64,000 nucleotides of DNA from Marinilactibacillus sp042660675 (GCF_042660675.1 NZ_JBHSUL010000003.1:1-64000), one strand, 5' to 3'; positions 33,236 through 42,486 are shown, counted from the stretch's first letter. Program-made: numbers and translations. The notes: a model not told the origin generated them from the letters alone.

Positions 33236-33940
33236 GTGAACAAATACCAAGCGGTTGCTCAGCAAATCAATCAGTTCATTCAACAAAATAATTTATCTCA
33301 AGGAGATAAGCTCCCTACTTTGAATGATTTAGCTGAAGAATACCAAGTCAGTAAAAATACGATTATCAAAGCCGTTGAAATGCTCGAATCTCACGGTATT
33401 GTCTACCAAGTGAGAGGCAGTGGAACTTATGTCCGCGGTCGACATAGAAAAGGGTATGTCAATTTAACAGACGTGCATGGATTTCAAGGGATACTAAAAG
33501 AATTTAACTTAACTTCTGATGTCATTGAATTAAAGGAAATCGAACCCGATGAAAACATTGTGGAAGTATTGAAATTAAAAGAAAACGAAACCGTCTACTA
33601 TCTTAAAAGAATCCGTCAGATCGAGTCTCGTCCGCTATGTGTTGAGGAGTCATACTATAATAAATCGTACGTTCCTTATTTGAATGAAGACATCGTTCAA
33701 AACTCTGTGTTCAGCTATTTAACAAATGATTTGAAAATCGATATCAACTTTTCTGATTTTTTTATGCGTATTGGAAAATTGAATGAAGAGCAAGCTGGTT
33801 ACCTTGATTTGAAACCTCAAGACCCTTCTATTGATATTGAATCCATTTATTACTTAAACAACGGACATCCTTTTGATTATTCCGTCATCAAATATCACTA
33901 CGAAGAAGCACAATTCTATATGCAAGGGAATAAATTATAA
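33236..33940 (+). CDS. GntR/HutC-type regulator of the beta-glucoside operon
   Basis: 234 residues. The N-terminal GntR winged helix (about 1-70: LPTLNDLAEEYQVSKNTIIKAVEML, RGSGTYV) is followed by a UTRA ligand-binding domain (about 85-230). The UTRA group usually senses sugar phosphates. AAAGGAG precedes the GTG start at 33236. Divergent from the PTS gene, with three copies of a palindromic-half operator between them, so it very probably represses that operon and itself. The inducer is inferred to be the imported phospho-glucoside. Confidence 0.88.
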   Translation: MNKYQAVAQQINQFIQQNNLSQGDKLPTLNDLAEEYQVSKNTIIKAVEMLESHGIVYQVRGSGTYVRGRHRKGYVNLTDVHGFQGILKEFNLTSDVIELKEIEPDENIVEVLKLKENETVYYLKRIRQIESRPLCVEESYYNKSYVPYLNEDIVQNSVFSYLTNDLKIDINFSDFFMRIGKLNEEQAGYLDLKPQDPSIDIESIYYLNNGHPFDYSVIKYHYEEAQFYMQGNKL

Positions 33941-34148
33941 GCTTCCCGTTTAAAAAATCTCAAAAGTTTGTCGTGTTATTTTGAGAACTTCCTTTCATTT
34001 GTTACAGTAAACATATAGCTAAAAAGGAAAGTTACGATAACATTACTTTTCGGTTTTTCTTAGTAAAACTGTAGGTGCTGTCGCTTCAGCTACAGTTGGC
34101 TTGCGACAGCTATTTAAATGAGTTTATTATTGAAAAGAGCTGTTTATT

Positions 34149-34436
34149 GTGCAATATGGAAAAGATATGAAATTCTCAAGACATGGTTTTTTCTTCGGGT
34201 GTTTTCTATTTTTGATACATGCTTTTATTTATATGTTTATTGTTGGAAGTTTTTTCGAGAACTGGCTTAGACTGACGTTTTTTGTATATCTATCGTCATG
34301 TATATGGGCATTTTCCTATCTTGAAAGTGTGATAGCAGATTTAGAAAACGACAGCAAGTTTATATTGAATGGAACGTTATCAGGGATGTTTATTTTTTCA
34401 CCATTTGTGTATCTATGGGTAAAAATTGCAAGATAA
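34149..34436 (+). CDS. Small membrane protein, function unknown
   Basis: Up to 95 residues with three hydrophobic segments (about 13-35, 38-58, 73-92) and an acidic loop (ESVIADLENDSK). Two starts are possible: GTG at 34149 behind a weak AAAGAG, or the ATG at 34167 behind GGAAAA. The upstream leader contains two overlapping hairpins. No family recognised. Followed by a good terminator. Confidence 0.5.
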   Translation: MQYGKDMKFSRHGFFFGCFLFLIHAFIYMFIVGSFFENWLRLTFFVYLSSCIWAFSYLESVIADLENDSKFILNGTLSGMFIFSPFVYLWVKIAR

Positions 34437-34510
34437 AATCAGGTTGTCATTTACCTAAAGCTACTTCGTAAAATCTAAAAACCTTATAGACAGTCAATTT
34501 ATTAGATTGC

Positions 34511-34541
34511 AAAGCACAGATATCATTGTCTGTGCTTTTTT
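34511..34541 (+). terminator. Intrinsic terminator
   Basis: AAAGCACAGA and TCTGTGCTTT form a perfect 10-bp stem with an 8-base loop, followed by a T run. Confidence 0.88.
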
Positions 34542-34637
34542 GTATATTGAATAATCAACAAATCAGGAGAATAAACGCTATAATTAATGGAGACACTGTA
34601 ATCTATCAAATGACTTTTAAAGAAAGAAGGAAAATGA

Positions 34638-35963
34638 TTGATATCCCCTAACATTACACAAGAAAATCTTCTACAGTATAGTGAGTTTCTTAGAATCCCC
34701 TCTGTTTCAATCGAAAAGACTGGAATTCAAGAATCCATTACTTGGTTGAAAGCAGCATTTAATCGTATGCACGCTCAAGAAATCGAAGTCTGGAATGACT
34801 TTGGAGATTCCCCTGTCGTTATGACTAAATTTTACGGAAATTCAGATCAAACACTTTTGATTTACAATCACTATGATGTTCAACCCATTGGAGATGCTCA
34901 AGCATGGACCACTGTACCTTTTGAACCTACTATTAAAGATCAAAAATTATTCTGTCGCGGTGCAAGTGATTGTAAAGGGGAGATTATTGCTCGACTTATG
35001 ATGATAGATCATTTCCAAAATACTGGTGGTTTACCCTGTAATATTGTTTTTTTCATAGAGGGAGAAGAAGAAATTGGCAGTCCCAATTTAAAGCATTACA
35101 TTGAGAAGTATCAAGAACGACTCAAAGCGGATGTTTCTTTGTGGGAATGTGGATGGAAAAATGAAAACGAACAGTTAGAAATCAGTTGCGGAGTGAAAGG
35201 TATTCTCTCCTTCGACTTGGAAGTACATACAGCACAACAAGCTATTCATTCTTCTTATGCAGGTATTATCCAAAATGCAGGCTGGCAATTAGTCCAATGC
35301 CTTGCTAGTCTTAAAAATCATAAAAATGATATTACGATAAATGGATTCCACGATGACATTGAACCTCTTGATGATTACTTAGTTGAAATGATTGAACAAC
35401 TAGATTTTGACGTTGAAAAGTTCAGCGATAGTTTAAAGCTGTATGCGTCTTTGATTGAAGGGAATTACCAGAAAACTTTGATCAGCGAACCTACCTTGAA
35501 TATCAGTCAAATCAAAGTGGGTGATCAATCCAGCAACAACAGTATACCAGCTAGTGCATCTGCCAGAATTGATTGTCGTTTCGTTCCTAAACAAAGCCCA
35601 GATAGACTTATTCAGTTAATTGAAACTCATTTAAAAGAACATGACTTTGAGAATGTCGTGATTAAAAATGTACATTCTGAAATAGCTTATCGATCTGATC
35701 TATCTAGTCCTTATGTCTCCCGTCTTATTGACAGTGTTAGAAAGATATACGGAGAAGACAATTACCAACTGATGCCAAACTTTGCTGGTGGCGGTCCTAT
35801 GGCGCTCTTTGGAGAACGTTTGAACATTCCCATAGTCGCTTTAGGTTGTAGTTATTCCGGAAGCAATGTTCATTCTTCAAATGAACATATCAGATTGAAT
35901 GATTTAGAACAAAATGTTCACTGTCTGATTGATTGGATTGAGCAATTCAGTCGATCCATCTAA
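34638..35963 (+). CDS. M20-family metallopeptidase (dipeptidase / deacylase type)
   Basis: 441 residues. Zinc-site pattern of the M20 family: H in YNHYDVQP, bridging D in GASDCKGE, general base and ligand in EGEEEIGS, and a final H in SSNEHIRL. The family usually has Asp after that second Glu pair; here the strand reads LWECGWKNE. A lid/dimerisation domain lies in the middle (about 190-310). Probably cytoplasmic, cleaving dipeptides or an N-acyl amino acid; the substrate is not clear. Begins with TTG behind GAAGGAAAA; no in-frame ATG exists nearby. Monocistronic. Confidence 0.85.
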   Translation: MISPNITQENLLQYSEFLRIPSVSIEKTGIQESITWLKAAFNRMHAQEIEVWNDFGDSPVVMTKFYGNSDQTLLIYNHYDVQPIGDAQAWTTVPFEPTIKDQKLFCRGASDCKGEIIARLMMIDHFQNTGGLPCNIVFFIEGEEEIGSPNLKHYIEKYQERLKADVSLWECGWKNENEQLEISCGVKGILSFDLEVHTAQQAIHSSYAGIIQNAGWQLVQCLASLKNHKNDITINGFHDDIEPLDDYLVEMIEQLDFDVEKFSDSLKLYASLIEGNYQKTLISEPTLNISQIKVGDQSSNNSIPASASARIDCRFVPKQSPDRLIQLIETHLKEHDFENVVIKNVHSEIAYRSDLSSPYVSRLIDSVRKIYGEDNYQLMPNFAGGGPMALFGERLNIPIVALGCSYSGSNVHSSNEHIRLNDLEQNVHCLIDWIEQFSRSI

Positions 35964-35972
35964 ATATACAAA

Positions 35973-36023
35973 TAAAGCCGGTTGAAAAGTAGCCCATATC
36001 CACTACTTTTTAACCGGCTTTTA
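35973..36023. terminator. Intrinsic terminator after the M20 gene
   Basis: AAAGCCGGTT pairs AACCGGCTTT, and an inner stem AAAAGTAG pairs CTACTTTT. The A and T tracts on both sides allow use in both directions, so it may also end the small minus-strand genes. Confidence 0.9.
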
Positions 36024-36035
36024 TTAAGTTAACTC

Positions 36036-36227
36036 TTATCTATCCACTGACTTAAAATCTCGCATATCTGTAAGTACACTAGCAATACGTTCTAACTTAT
36101 TATTTTTTTCTTCAGTCAACATAACCATCTTACGGCACATCAGTATAAAATAGATTACGACTGCTGGGATACCAACATAAAAAATTAATATGAGTATAAT
36201 CGAAAAGATATCAAATGTATAAAAGAT
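36036..36227 (-). CDS. Small membrane protein, possibly with a non-canonical start
   Basis: 63 codons: a long hydrophobic helix (IFSIILILIFYVGIPAVVIY), then a basic/amphipathic helix (MCRKMVMLTEEKNNKLERIA) and a charged tail ending SVDR. It has a strong AAAGGAGG site, but the codon at the right distance is ATC (a second ATC lies just before it); no ATG, GTG or TTG is suitably placed. Either ATC is used, or a start mutation has silenced it, or there is an error. A minus-strand unit with the next small gene and coaA is likely. Confidence 0.5.
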   Translation of the reverse strand: MFYTFDIFSIILILIFYVGIPAVVIYFILMCRKMVMLTEEKNNKLERIASVLTDMRDFKSVDR

Positions 36228-36303
36228 GATAAAACCTCCTTTCAGTATCTTTCTCGCAAATAGGAATTCATTTAAATATTGTTTGCAACTCGAAACTGCA
36301 TCC

Positions 36304-36465
36304 TCATTTTGACTCTATCAAAAAAATGGATAAGGCATATGAGCCAATGAGTAACATTCCACTTACTGCACTAATGGGTAACAGTGTGTTCATTATCGGA
36401 TTTAACAATAAATTCAACGCTAGGAAATTCAAAACGGTTTGAACAAAAATTTTGATTTTTGCCAT
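36304..36465 (-). CDS. Tiny membrane protein (53 residues)
   Basis: Starts MAKIKIFVQ, has two short hydrophobic segments (LNFLALNLLLNPI and ISAVSGMLLIGSYALSIFLI) and ends ESK. A GAAGTGGG ribosome site lies upstream of the ATG. It begins 48 bases after the coaA stop on the same strand, with no terminator between. No family recognised. Confidence 0.55.
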   Translation of the reverse strand: MAKIKIFVQTVLNFLALNLLLNPIMNTLLPISAVSGMLLIGSYALSIFLIESK

Positions 36466-36513
36466 TCTGCACCCACTTCTTTAGTTTACCGAATCTGCTA
36501 ACTCTTTTAAATA

Positions 36514-37437
36514 CTAGTGTTTTTTTAGTAAAAGCTGATCTATAAAGTGATCTGTCGTTTTATGGACAATCATATCTGCTCTGAATCTTGTCGGAAGAAT
36601 ATACTCTTCTAGGTTTGTCAGATTGACCGCTTTCCAGACTTTACGTGCTGTATCAAATGCTTCTTCTCTATTTCCAGTTGCAAGTTCATAGTAATAGTTG
36701 GTCGGATCTTGAAAAGCTGTATCCAACAGTAAGCCAAATCGTTCTAGATACCATTTTTCGATTCGTTCTGGTTCAGCATCTACATAGAAACTGAAATCAA
36801 AAAAGTCACTGACAAAAATTTTCTCATTTGCCGGTAGTTGTAAAACATTGATCCCTTCTACTATCAAAATATCTGGCTGATCAATCACGGCGTATTTATC
36901 CGGAATAATGTCATAGAATTTATGTGAATACACGGGAACTTCAATATCTCGGTGCCCACTTTTCACGTCTCCCATAAAGCGAATCAAACGTTGCATATCG
37001 TAACTTTCTGGAAATCCTTTACGGTTCAAAATATCTTTTTCTTGTAGAGTTTCATTAGGATACAAAAAGCCGTCCGTTGTAATCAAATCCACTTTTCTAT
37101 CAGGATATGCTCGGTCCATCATCATCTGAAGGAGTCTCGCCAAAGTACTTTTTCCAACAGCCACACTTCCTGCGATCCCTATAATGTAAGGATCTTTTCT
37201 AGCTGGCTGATTCAATAACGTTTTCATTTCACGCTGACGTTCGTCATAGTGCTTGATGTGCGTATGCAATATCTGCAAGATAGGTACATAAATTTCTTTA
37301 ACATCTTTCATTGAAATCCGGTCATTCAGCGACCTCAACGATTCTAGTTCCTCATCAGTCAGGGTCAGCCTAGTATGTTCATTCAGTTCTTTCCATTCAT
37401 CTCTATCAATAATATAAAATGTGTCGGATTCTTGCAT
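36514..37437 (-). CDS. coaA: Pantothenate kinase, type I
   Basis: 307 residues, the usual length for the bacterial P-loop enzyme that phosphorylates pantothenate, the first step of coenzyme A synthesis. P-loop GSVAVGKST at 90-98, then LITTDGFLYPN and RKGFPESYDM, and DFFDFSFYVDAE, all type I signatures. In the family CoA competes with ATP and inhibits the enzyme. Transcribed away from the mevalonate operon, with two tiny membrane protein genes downstream. Confidence 0.95.
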   Translation of the reverse strand: MQESDTFYIIDRDEWKELNEHTRLTLTDEELESLRSLNDRISMKDVKEIYVPILQILHTHIKHYDERQREMKTLLNQPARKDPYIIGIAGSVAVGKSTLARLLQMMMDRAYPDRKVDLITTDGFLYPNETLQEKDILNRKGFPESYDMQRLIRFMGDVKSGHRDIEVPVYSHKFYDIIPDKYAVIDQPDILIVEGINVLQLPANEKIFVSDFFDFSFYVDAEPERIEKWYLERFGLLLDTAFQDPTNYYYELATGNREEAFDTARKVWKAVNLTNLEEYILPTRFRADMIVHKTTDHFIDQLLLKKH

Positions 37438-37725
37438 GCGGTATAAACCTCCGCTTCTCTTAGTCTTTAGTCGTGTTCAAGTTTACCAAAATAAACAGAT
37501 TTTGACTATCTAAATTCTAAACGCTTTTTTGAACGCCTGCTTTTATCCTTGAAAAATCTCATGTGAAATAGAGCTCTTTGATTATGAAAGCTTTCTTTAT
37601 GTATTTTTAAATTAATATTGATACGATATAGTGGAGTCTAACAGTCAAGTATAGTACGATTGTAATACAGGAATGACAGAGTAAGGTAAGATTATAGATA
37701 ACAGTATCAACGAGGAGTTGACAGG

Positions 37726-38679
37726 ATGAAAACTCTCTCCGATCAGGCCATTGGAACGGCTCACGGAAAGATTATATTAATTGGAGAGCATTCCGTAGTG
37801 TATAATAACCCTGCGATTGCGCTCCCTTTCCCGGCGGCTCATGTTGAAGTCACCATTGAAGCCATTCAAGGACACAGCCAGATCCGCTCGAATTACTATG
37901 AGGGGTCCATTTCTAATGCTCCTGAATCACTAAACAATTTAACGAAAACGATCGAAGCTATTTGCGAAGATTTAGGTTACGAGCCCTCTGGTATGCAGAT
38001 TACCATTTCCAGTCTGATTCCTGCTGAACGCGGTATGGGATCTAGTGCAGCTGTTGCTTCAGCCCTCGTTCGAGCATTGTTCAACTTTTTTGAACAGCCA
38101 CTAGAATACGATGTGCTGCTTCATTACATTGGTATCTCAGAAAAAATCGCTCACGGGAACCCAAGTGGGCTCGATGCACGTGTCACAAGTGGCAATCAAC
38201 CTCTATTTTATATGAAGTCCAAACTTCCCGAACGATTTGATCTTCATTTAACAGGATATCTCATTGCGGCAGACACTGGTTTAAAAGGTCAAACTAGAGA
38301 AGCCGTTCAAGATGTTGCGAATTTGCTAAAGAAATCTAGAAGAAAAACAAAACATCTACTCAGTTCGCTTGGAAAATTGACGTATCAGGCAAAAGAAGCG
38401 ATTGAACAAGATAATATCACTGATCTAGGCAAGATTTTATCTAAAGCACATCACCATCTTTCCGACTTGACTGTCAGTAACGAAAAGTTAGATAAACTGG
38501 TTCAAGTGGCTTTAGAACAAGGTGCACTAGGTGCTAAGCTAACAGGAAGTGGCCGTGGTGGTTGTATGATTGCCTTAGCTAAAACCTTTGATCAAGCAAA
38601 ACATATTGCAAATGAATTAATGAAAAATGGAGCCGTAGAAACTTGGGTCCATTCACTAGGAGCAGATACAAATGAGTAA
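37726..38679 (+). CDS. mvk: Mevalonate kinase
   Basis: 317-residue GHMP kinase. HGKIILIGEHSVVY is the N-terminal signature, PAERGMGSSAA (99-109) is the ATP-binding motif, and KLTGSGRGGCMIAL is the third motif. Phosphorylates mevalonate, the first kinase step of the lower mevalonate pathway to isopentenyl diphosphate. First gene of mvk-mvaD-pmk-fni. It overlaps mvaD by 8 bases. GAGGAG lies 8 bases before the ATG. Confidence 0.96.
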   Translation: MKTLSDQAIGTAHGKIILIGEHSVVYNNPAIALPFPAAHVEVTIEAIQGHSQIRSNYYEGSISNAPESLNNLTKTIEAICEDLGYEPSGMQITISSLIPAERGMGSSAAVASALVRALFNFFEQPLEYDVLLHYIGISEKIAHGNPSGLDARVTSGNQPLFYMKSKLPERFDLHLTGYLIAADTGLKGQTREAVQDVANLLKKSRRKTKHLLSSLGKLTYQAKEAIEQDNITDLGKILSKAHHHLSDLTVSNEKLDKLVQVALEQGALGAKLTGSGRGGCMIALAKTFDQAKHIANELMKNGAVETWVHSLGADTNE

Positions 38680-39643
38680 ATGGGTTCGCGCACATACAAA
38701 TATTGCATTAATCAAATATTGGGGCAAAGAAAATGAAGCTCTGATTATTCCAAAAAACAATTCCCTTTCTTTAACGCTAGATGCTTTCTATACAGACACT
38801 AAAGTGAATTTTGATCCTTCATTAAAAGAGGACGAACTGATTTTGGATGGCGAAAAACAAGCATCAGGTGTATTGAACAAAGTCGTGACGATTCTCGATT
38901 TAATTAGAGAACAAGCTGGGATAACGGATCGTGCTCATGTTGAAAGTATCAACTATGTTCCAACAGCAGCGGGTCTCGCTTCTTCTGCATCAGGACTTGC
39001 AGCACTAGCTGGTGCTGCAAATGAAGCTGCGGGCTTGAACTTGTCGCCAAAAGACTTGTCACGCCTAGCAAGACGAGGCTCAGGATCTGCTTCTAGAAGT
39101 ATCTTCGGCGGATTCGTTGAATGGGAAAAAGGCTCAACAGACGAAGATTCTTTTGCTTCTCCAGTCGATGATGCAAACTGGGATATCGGCATGCTGTTTA
39201 TTATCGTAAAACAGGCTCAAAAAGATGTTTCTAGTAGAGACGGTATGCGCCGAACCGTTGAAACTTCTCCATTTTATGACGGTTGGCTAGCAACACTCGA
39301 CCAGGACTTAGCAGATATGAAAGAAGCTATAGAAGAACAAAATATTGAAGAAGTAGGCTCCATTGCAGAACGTAATGCTTTGAAAATGCATGCGACTACA
39401 CTTGGTGCGAATCCACCTTTCACTTATTGGACAGCTGACAGTATGCTTGCAATGGACGCTGTACGTACATTAAGAAAACAAGGATACACGGTTTACTTCA
39501 CTATGGACGCTGGTCCGAATGTAAAAGTCATTTGCCGACAATCTCAAATGAAAGAAATTAAACTGAAATTAGCTGAATATTTCGATGAAGAACAGATTAT
39601 TTCCGCGAAACCGGGACCTGCCATTCATCTTCTAGAAAACTGA
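38672..39643 (+). CDS. mvaD: Diphosphomevalonate decarboxylase
   Basis: 323 residues. IALIKYWGKENE at the N-terminus and PTAAGLASSASGLAALA (97-113) are diagnostic, and GSGSASRSIFGGFVEW follows. The catalytic Asp region is in FTMDAGPNVKVI. Converts mevalonate diphosphate to isopentenyl diphosphate. Its start overlaps mvk by 8 bases, so translation is coupled. The supply of isopentenyl diphosphate links this operon to the polyprenyl synthase at the left end of the window. Confidence 0.96.
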   Translation: MSKWVRAHTNIALIKYWGKENEALIIPKNNSLSLTLDAFYTDTKVNFDPSLKEDELILDGEKQASGVLNKVVTILDLIREQAGITDRAHVESINYVPTAAGLASSASGLAALAGAANEAAGLNLSPKDLSRLARRGSGSASRSIFGGFVEWEKGSTDEDSFASPVDDANWDIGMLFIIVKQAQKDVSSRDGMRRTVETSPFYDGWLATLDQDLADMKEAIEEQNIEEVGSIAERNALKMHATTLGANPPFTYWTADSMLAMDAVRTLRKQGYTVYFTMDAGPNVKVICRQSQMKEIKLKLAEYFDEEQIISAKPGPAIHLLEN

Positions 39644-39727
39644 TTGTTTGTTTTCTACTTACATACCACTAAAAATCCAAAGGATGCTGATTCGAACAGA
39701 ACAGATCCTAAAAAAGGAACGAATTGA

Positions 39728-40804
39728 ATGAATCAAGTAGAAGCCTCGGCTCCCGGAAAATTATATATAGCTGGCGAGTACGCTGTTGTTGAACCTGGGC
39801 ACCCAGCTATTCTTGTTGCGGTCGACCAATTTCTAACCGTTAAAGTCAGTCCATCTGATACAGTTGGAACAATTCACTCATCTCATTATTCTAGTATTCC
39901 CCTTCAATGGACAAGAGAAAACGGGAAACTGATGATCGATGAAAGAGAAAATCCATTTCACTACCTGCTCGCAGCAATTGATTACACTGAACGTTACGCA
40001 AAAGAATGTGGACAAGAGTTATCCATCTTTCATCTGGTTGTGGATAGTGAATTAGATAGTGCTAACGGTTTGAAATATGGCCTCGGTTCTAGCGCAGCTG
40101 TTACCGTCGCTACTGTACGAGCGCTATTAAAGTATTATGAGCTCGCTGAAACAGATGAACTGGTTTTTAAACTATCTGTTCTAGCACATTTATCCGTAAA
40201 AAGTAATGGATCGTTTGGAGATATTGCGGCGGCAACTTACACTGGGTGGCTAGCTTACAGTAGTTTTAACCGCAAATGGGTTAAGGATCGTCTGAACACA
40301 CATAGCATCAAATCCATTGTTGAACTCGACTGGCCAGCTTTTATGGTTGAGAAACTGACCCCTCCTTCAGAACTAAAACTACTGATTGGATGGACAGGCT
40401 CCCCTGCTTCCACTACTAATCTAGTTGATCAAGTGAAAGCAAACCGAGAAGCCAAAAAACAAAACTATCAAGATTTTTTAAATAGAAGTAAAGTTTGCGT
40501 AGAGAATATGATTCAAGCTTTTAGAAAAGGTTCATTAGCGGACATTCAAACCGAAATCCGTAAGAATCGCCAGATTTTGAAAGAAATGAGTGAAAATACG
40601 GGTGTCTCCATTGAGACTGAAACGCTCGAACAATTGTGTGAAGACGCAGAAGCCTTTCATGGTGCCGCTAAAACTTCTGGTGCTGGTGGTGGCGACTGTG
40701 GTATTGCTTTATTTGACCGTTCTTCAAGTTTAAACGACTTGGTTTCGAGATGGCAGACACACGATATTACCTTACTCCCTTTAAAAGTTTATGCTCGTTC
40801 TTAG
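39728..40804 (+). CDS. pmk: Phosphomevalonate kinase
   Basis: 358-residue GHMP kinase: APGKLYIAGEYAVVEPGHPA at the start, KYGLGSSAAVT (116-126) as ATP motif, GSFGDIAAATYTGW, and KTSGAGGGDCGIAL at the C-terminus, the pattern of Gram-positive phosphomevalonate kinases. Makes mevalonate diphosphate from mevalonate phosphate. An 84-base gap separates it from mvaD with no terminator. AAAAGGAACG precedes the ATG. Confidence 0.95.
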   Translation: MNQVEASAPGKLYIAGEYAVVEPGHPAILVAVDQFLTVKVSPSDTVGTIHSSHYSSIPLQWTRENGKLMIDERENPFHYLLAAIDYTERYAKECGQELSIFHLVVDSELDSANGLKYGLGSSAAVTVATVRALLKYYELAETDELVFKLSVLAHLSVKSNGSFGDIAAATYTGWLAYSSFNRKWVKDRLNTHSIKSIVELDWPAFMVEKLTPPSELKLLIGWTGSPASTTNLVDQVKANREAKKQNYQDFLNRSKVCVENMIQAFRKGSLADIQTEIRKNRQILKEMSENTGVSIETETLEQLCEDAEAFHGAAKTSGAGGGDCGIALFDRSSSLNDLVSRWQTHDITLLPLKVYARS

Positions 40805-40902
40805 TCCATTTTACATCATTGTTTGCTATAATCATTTATGAACTGAAAAAAGAGTCTATCCATACTGGATTCTTCTAAAACTGACATACTGGAGACAACA
40901 CT

Positions 40903-41955
40903 ATGCCAAAACAAAACAACCGAAAAAATGAGCACGTCTCTCTTTCTGAAAAATTTTATGATCACGGGCAATCCTCTTTTGATGATGTCCGATTTGTCCA
41001 CCATTCTTTTCCACAGATGGATGTAAAAGATGTGGATATGTCTGTCCAACTAGATGGGCTGACTTTTCATGTTCCGTTCTTTATCAATGCCATGTCTGGT
41101 GGAAGTCGTTGGACAGGAAAAGTAAATGAAAAATTAGCAACCATTGCTAGAGAAACTGGTCTTGCGATTGCAACGGGCTCTGTTAGTGCAGCATTAAAAG
41201 ATCCTGAACAAGAAGGCACTTTTAAAATTGTCAGAGAAACGAATCCAAATGGTCTTGTATTTGCAAACTTGGGTGCAGGACACGGTTTAGAGAATGCAAA
41301 AAGAGTCGTTGACTTACTTCAAGCTGATGCGATGCAGATTCATATCAATGCTCCGCAAGAAATCGTTATGCCTGAAGGCGACCGGGAATTTTCCGGTTGG
41401 ATTGAAAATATTCAAGAAATTGTACAAGGTCTTGGTGTACCGGTCATTGCCAAAGAAGTGGGATTCGGTATGAGCCGCGAAACGGTTCAATTACTTGAAT
41501 CCGTTGGGGTTCAAATGATCGATATCAGTGGTCGTGGCGGAACAAACTTTGCTCAAATTGAAAACTATAGAAGACCCGAACAGAAACTGGATGATTTGGA
41601 ATCTTGGGGACAAACAACTGTAGAATCTTTGCTAGAAGCTCACGAGGTCGTTCAGTCGGCTCGTATCATCGCTTCAGGCGGTATTCGTCGCCCTATGGAA
41701 ATGGTTAAAGCTTTGTCTATGGGCGCTTCTTTAACTGGTTTATCCAGTCAATTCATGCATATGGCTCTTGAAGATGTGGATCAGACAATCGAAACGGTTC
41801 ACGCCTGGAAAGCAGAAATTGCCAGTATCATGACACTTCTGGGTACGAAAAATATTGCTGATTTAAATAAAACGGATTTGATTTTATCAGGTCAAGCAGC
41901 TGACTGGTGTGCTGCTCGAAATATTTCCATACAAAAATACGCTTCTCGTGGATAA
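40903..41955 (+). CDS. fni: Isopentenyl-diphosphate delta-isomerase, type 2
   Basis: 350-residue FMN-dependent isomerase converting isopentenyl to dimethylallyl diphosphate. INAMSGGS, ATGSVSAAL, IDISGRGGTNF, ASGGIRRPMEMVKAL and MGAS are the flavin and substrate stretches of the type 2 family, unrelated to type 1 enzymes. Last gene of the mevalonate operon; its final codons form the left arm of a terminator. TGGAG precedes the ATG. Confidence 0.95.
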   Translation: MPKQNNRKNEHVSLSEKFYDHGQSSFDDVRFVHHSFPQMDVKDVDMSVQLDGLTFHVPFFINAMSGGSRWTGKVNEKLATIARETGLAIATGSVSAALKDPEQEGTFKIVRETNPNGLVFANLGAGHGLENAKRVVDLLQADAMQIHINAPQEIVMPEGDREFSGWIENIQEIVQGLGVPVIAKEVGFGMSRETVQLLESVGVQMIDISGRGGTNFAQIENYRRPEQKLDDLESWGQTTVESLLEAHEVVQSARIIASGGIRRPMEMVKALSMGASLTGLSSQFMHMALEDVDQTIETVHAWKAEIASIMTLLGTKNIADLNKTDLILSGQAADWCAARNISIQKYASRG

Positions 41956-41971
41956 CGAGAAACGTATTTTT
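41936..41971 (+). terminator. Terminator overlapping the end of fni
   Basis: ATACGCTTCTCG pairs CGAGAAACGTAT with one mismatch, followed by six T. The left arm lies within the last codons of fni. Confidence 0.88.
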
Positions 41972-41998
41972 TACTATCTATTTAAGGAGTCGGTTCTT

Positions 41999-42484
41999 AT
42001 GTTTCAATCTAAAGGGTTGTTGATTGTACTGAAATTTTTATATTTTCTAATGCAGTCTACATGGGGATTCTTCCAGACTACTGTCGGATTTTTCCTGTTT
42101 CTTCTTTATTATAAGCAACCCCATAGTTATTTTCATGGTGCTATTCGAACAAAATGGAATCGACTGGATGGCGTCTCACTCGGATTATTTATCTTTACAC
42201 CAGACGAGTCAGATACTGGATTACTGAAAAATCGAGATATCACAAAATTTGCAGATTCCTGTAGTAGAATGGCTGTACATGAATATGGTCATACCTTTCA
42301 GTCTTTGCTGCTTGGGCCTTTATATCTTCCCATCATCGGTTTGATCTCTTTTACCTGGGCAAGACATCCACGATATAAAAAATTGAGAACAACCTATCAC
42401 GTTCCTTACTCTTTTTGCTGGGTCGAACAATGGGCAGATGTACTTGGCGAAAGTATACTGAAACAACCGTCTTTAAGGAAGTGA
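41999..42484 (+). CDS. Membrane protein with HExxH motif, putative metalloprotease-like
   Basis: 161 residues. A hydrophobic N-terminal segment (about 8-37) is followed by a soluble part with HEYGHTFQSLLLGP, an HExxH zinc site, then another hydrophobic stretch (YLPIIGLISF) and WVEQWADVLGE. The Glu or Asp residues in WVEQWAD could supply a third ligand. The ATG at 41999 is chosen because AAGGAG lies 8 bases upstream. It is placed behind the fni terminator. Resembles small uncharacterised membrane metallopeptidase-like proteins; activity is not established. Confidence 0.65.
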   Translation: MFQSKGLLIVLKFLYFLMQSTWGFFQTTVGFFLFLLYYKQPHSYFHGAIRTKWNRLDGVSLGLFIFTPDESDTGLLKNRDITKFADSCSRMAVHEYGHTFQSLLLGPLYLPIIGLISFTWARHPRYKKLRTTYHVPYSFCWVEQWADVLGESILKQPSLRK

Positions 42485-42486
42485 TT

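Noticed and set aside
33046..33243. Upstream extension of the PTS gene
   Set aside because: The extra 66 residues would run across a perfect promoter and three operator repeats; the EIIB fold and the GGAGG site place the start at 33045.
34077..34110. Hairpin as terminator of the GntR gene
   Set aside because: The stem is good but no T run follows on either strand.
42000..42484. Membership of the HExxH protein gene in the mevalonate operon
   Set aside because: A strong terminator overlaps the end of fni, and the product has no link to isoprenoid synthesis.
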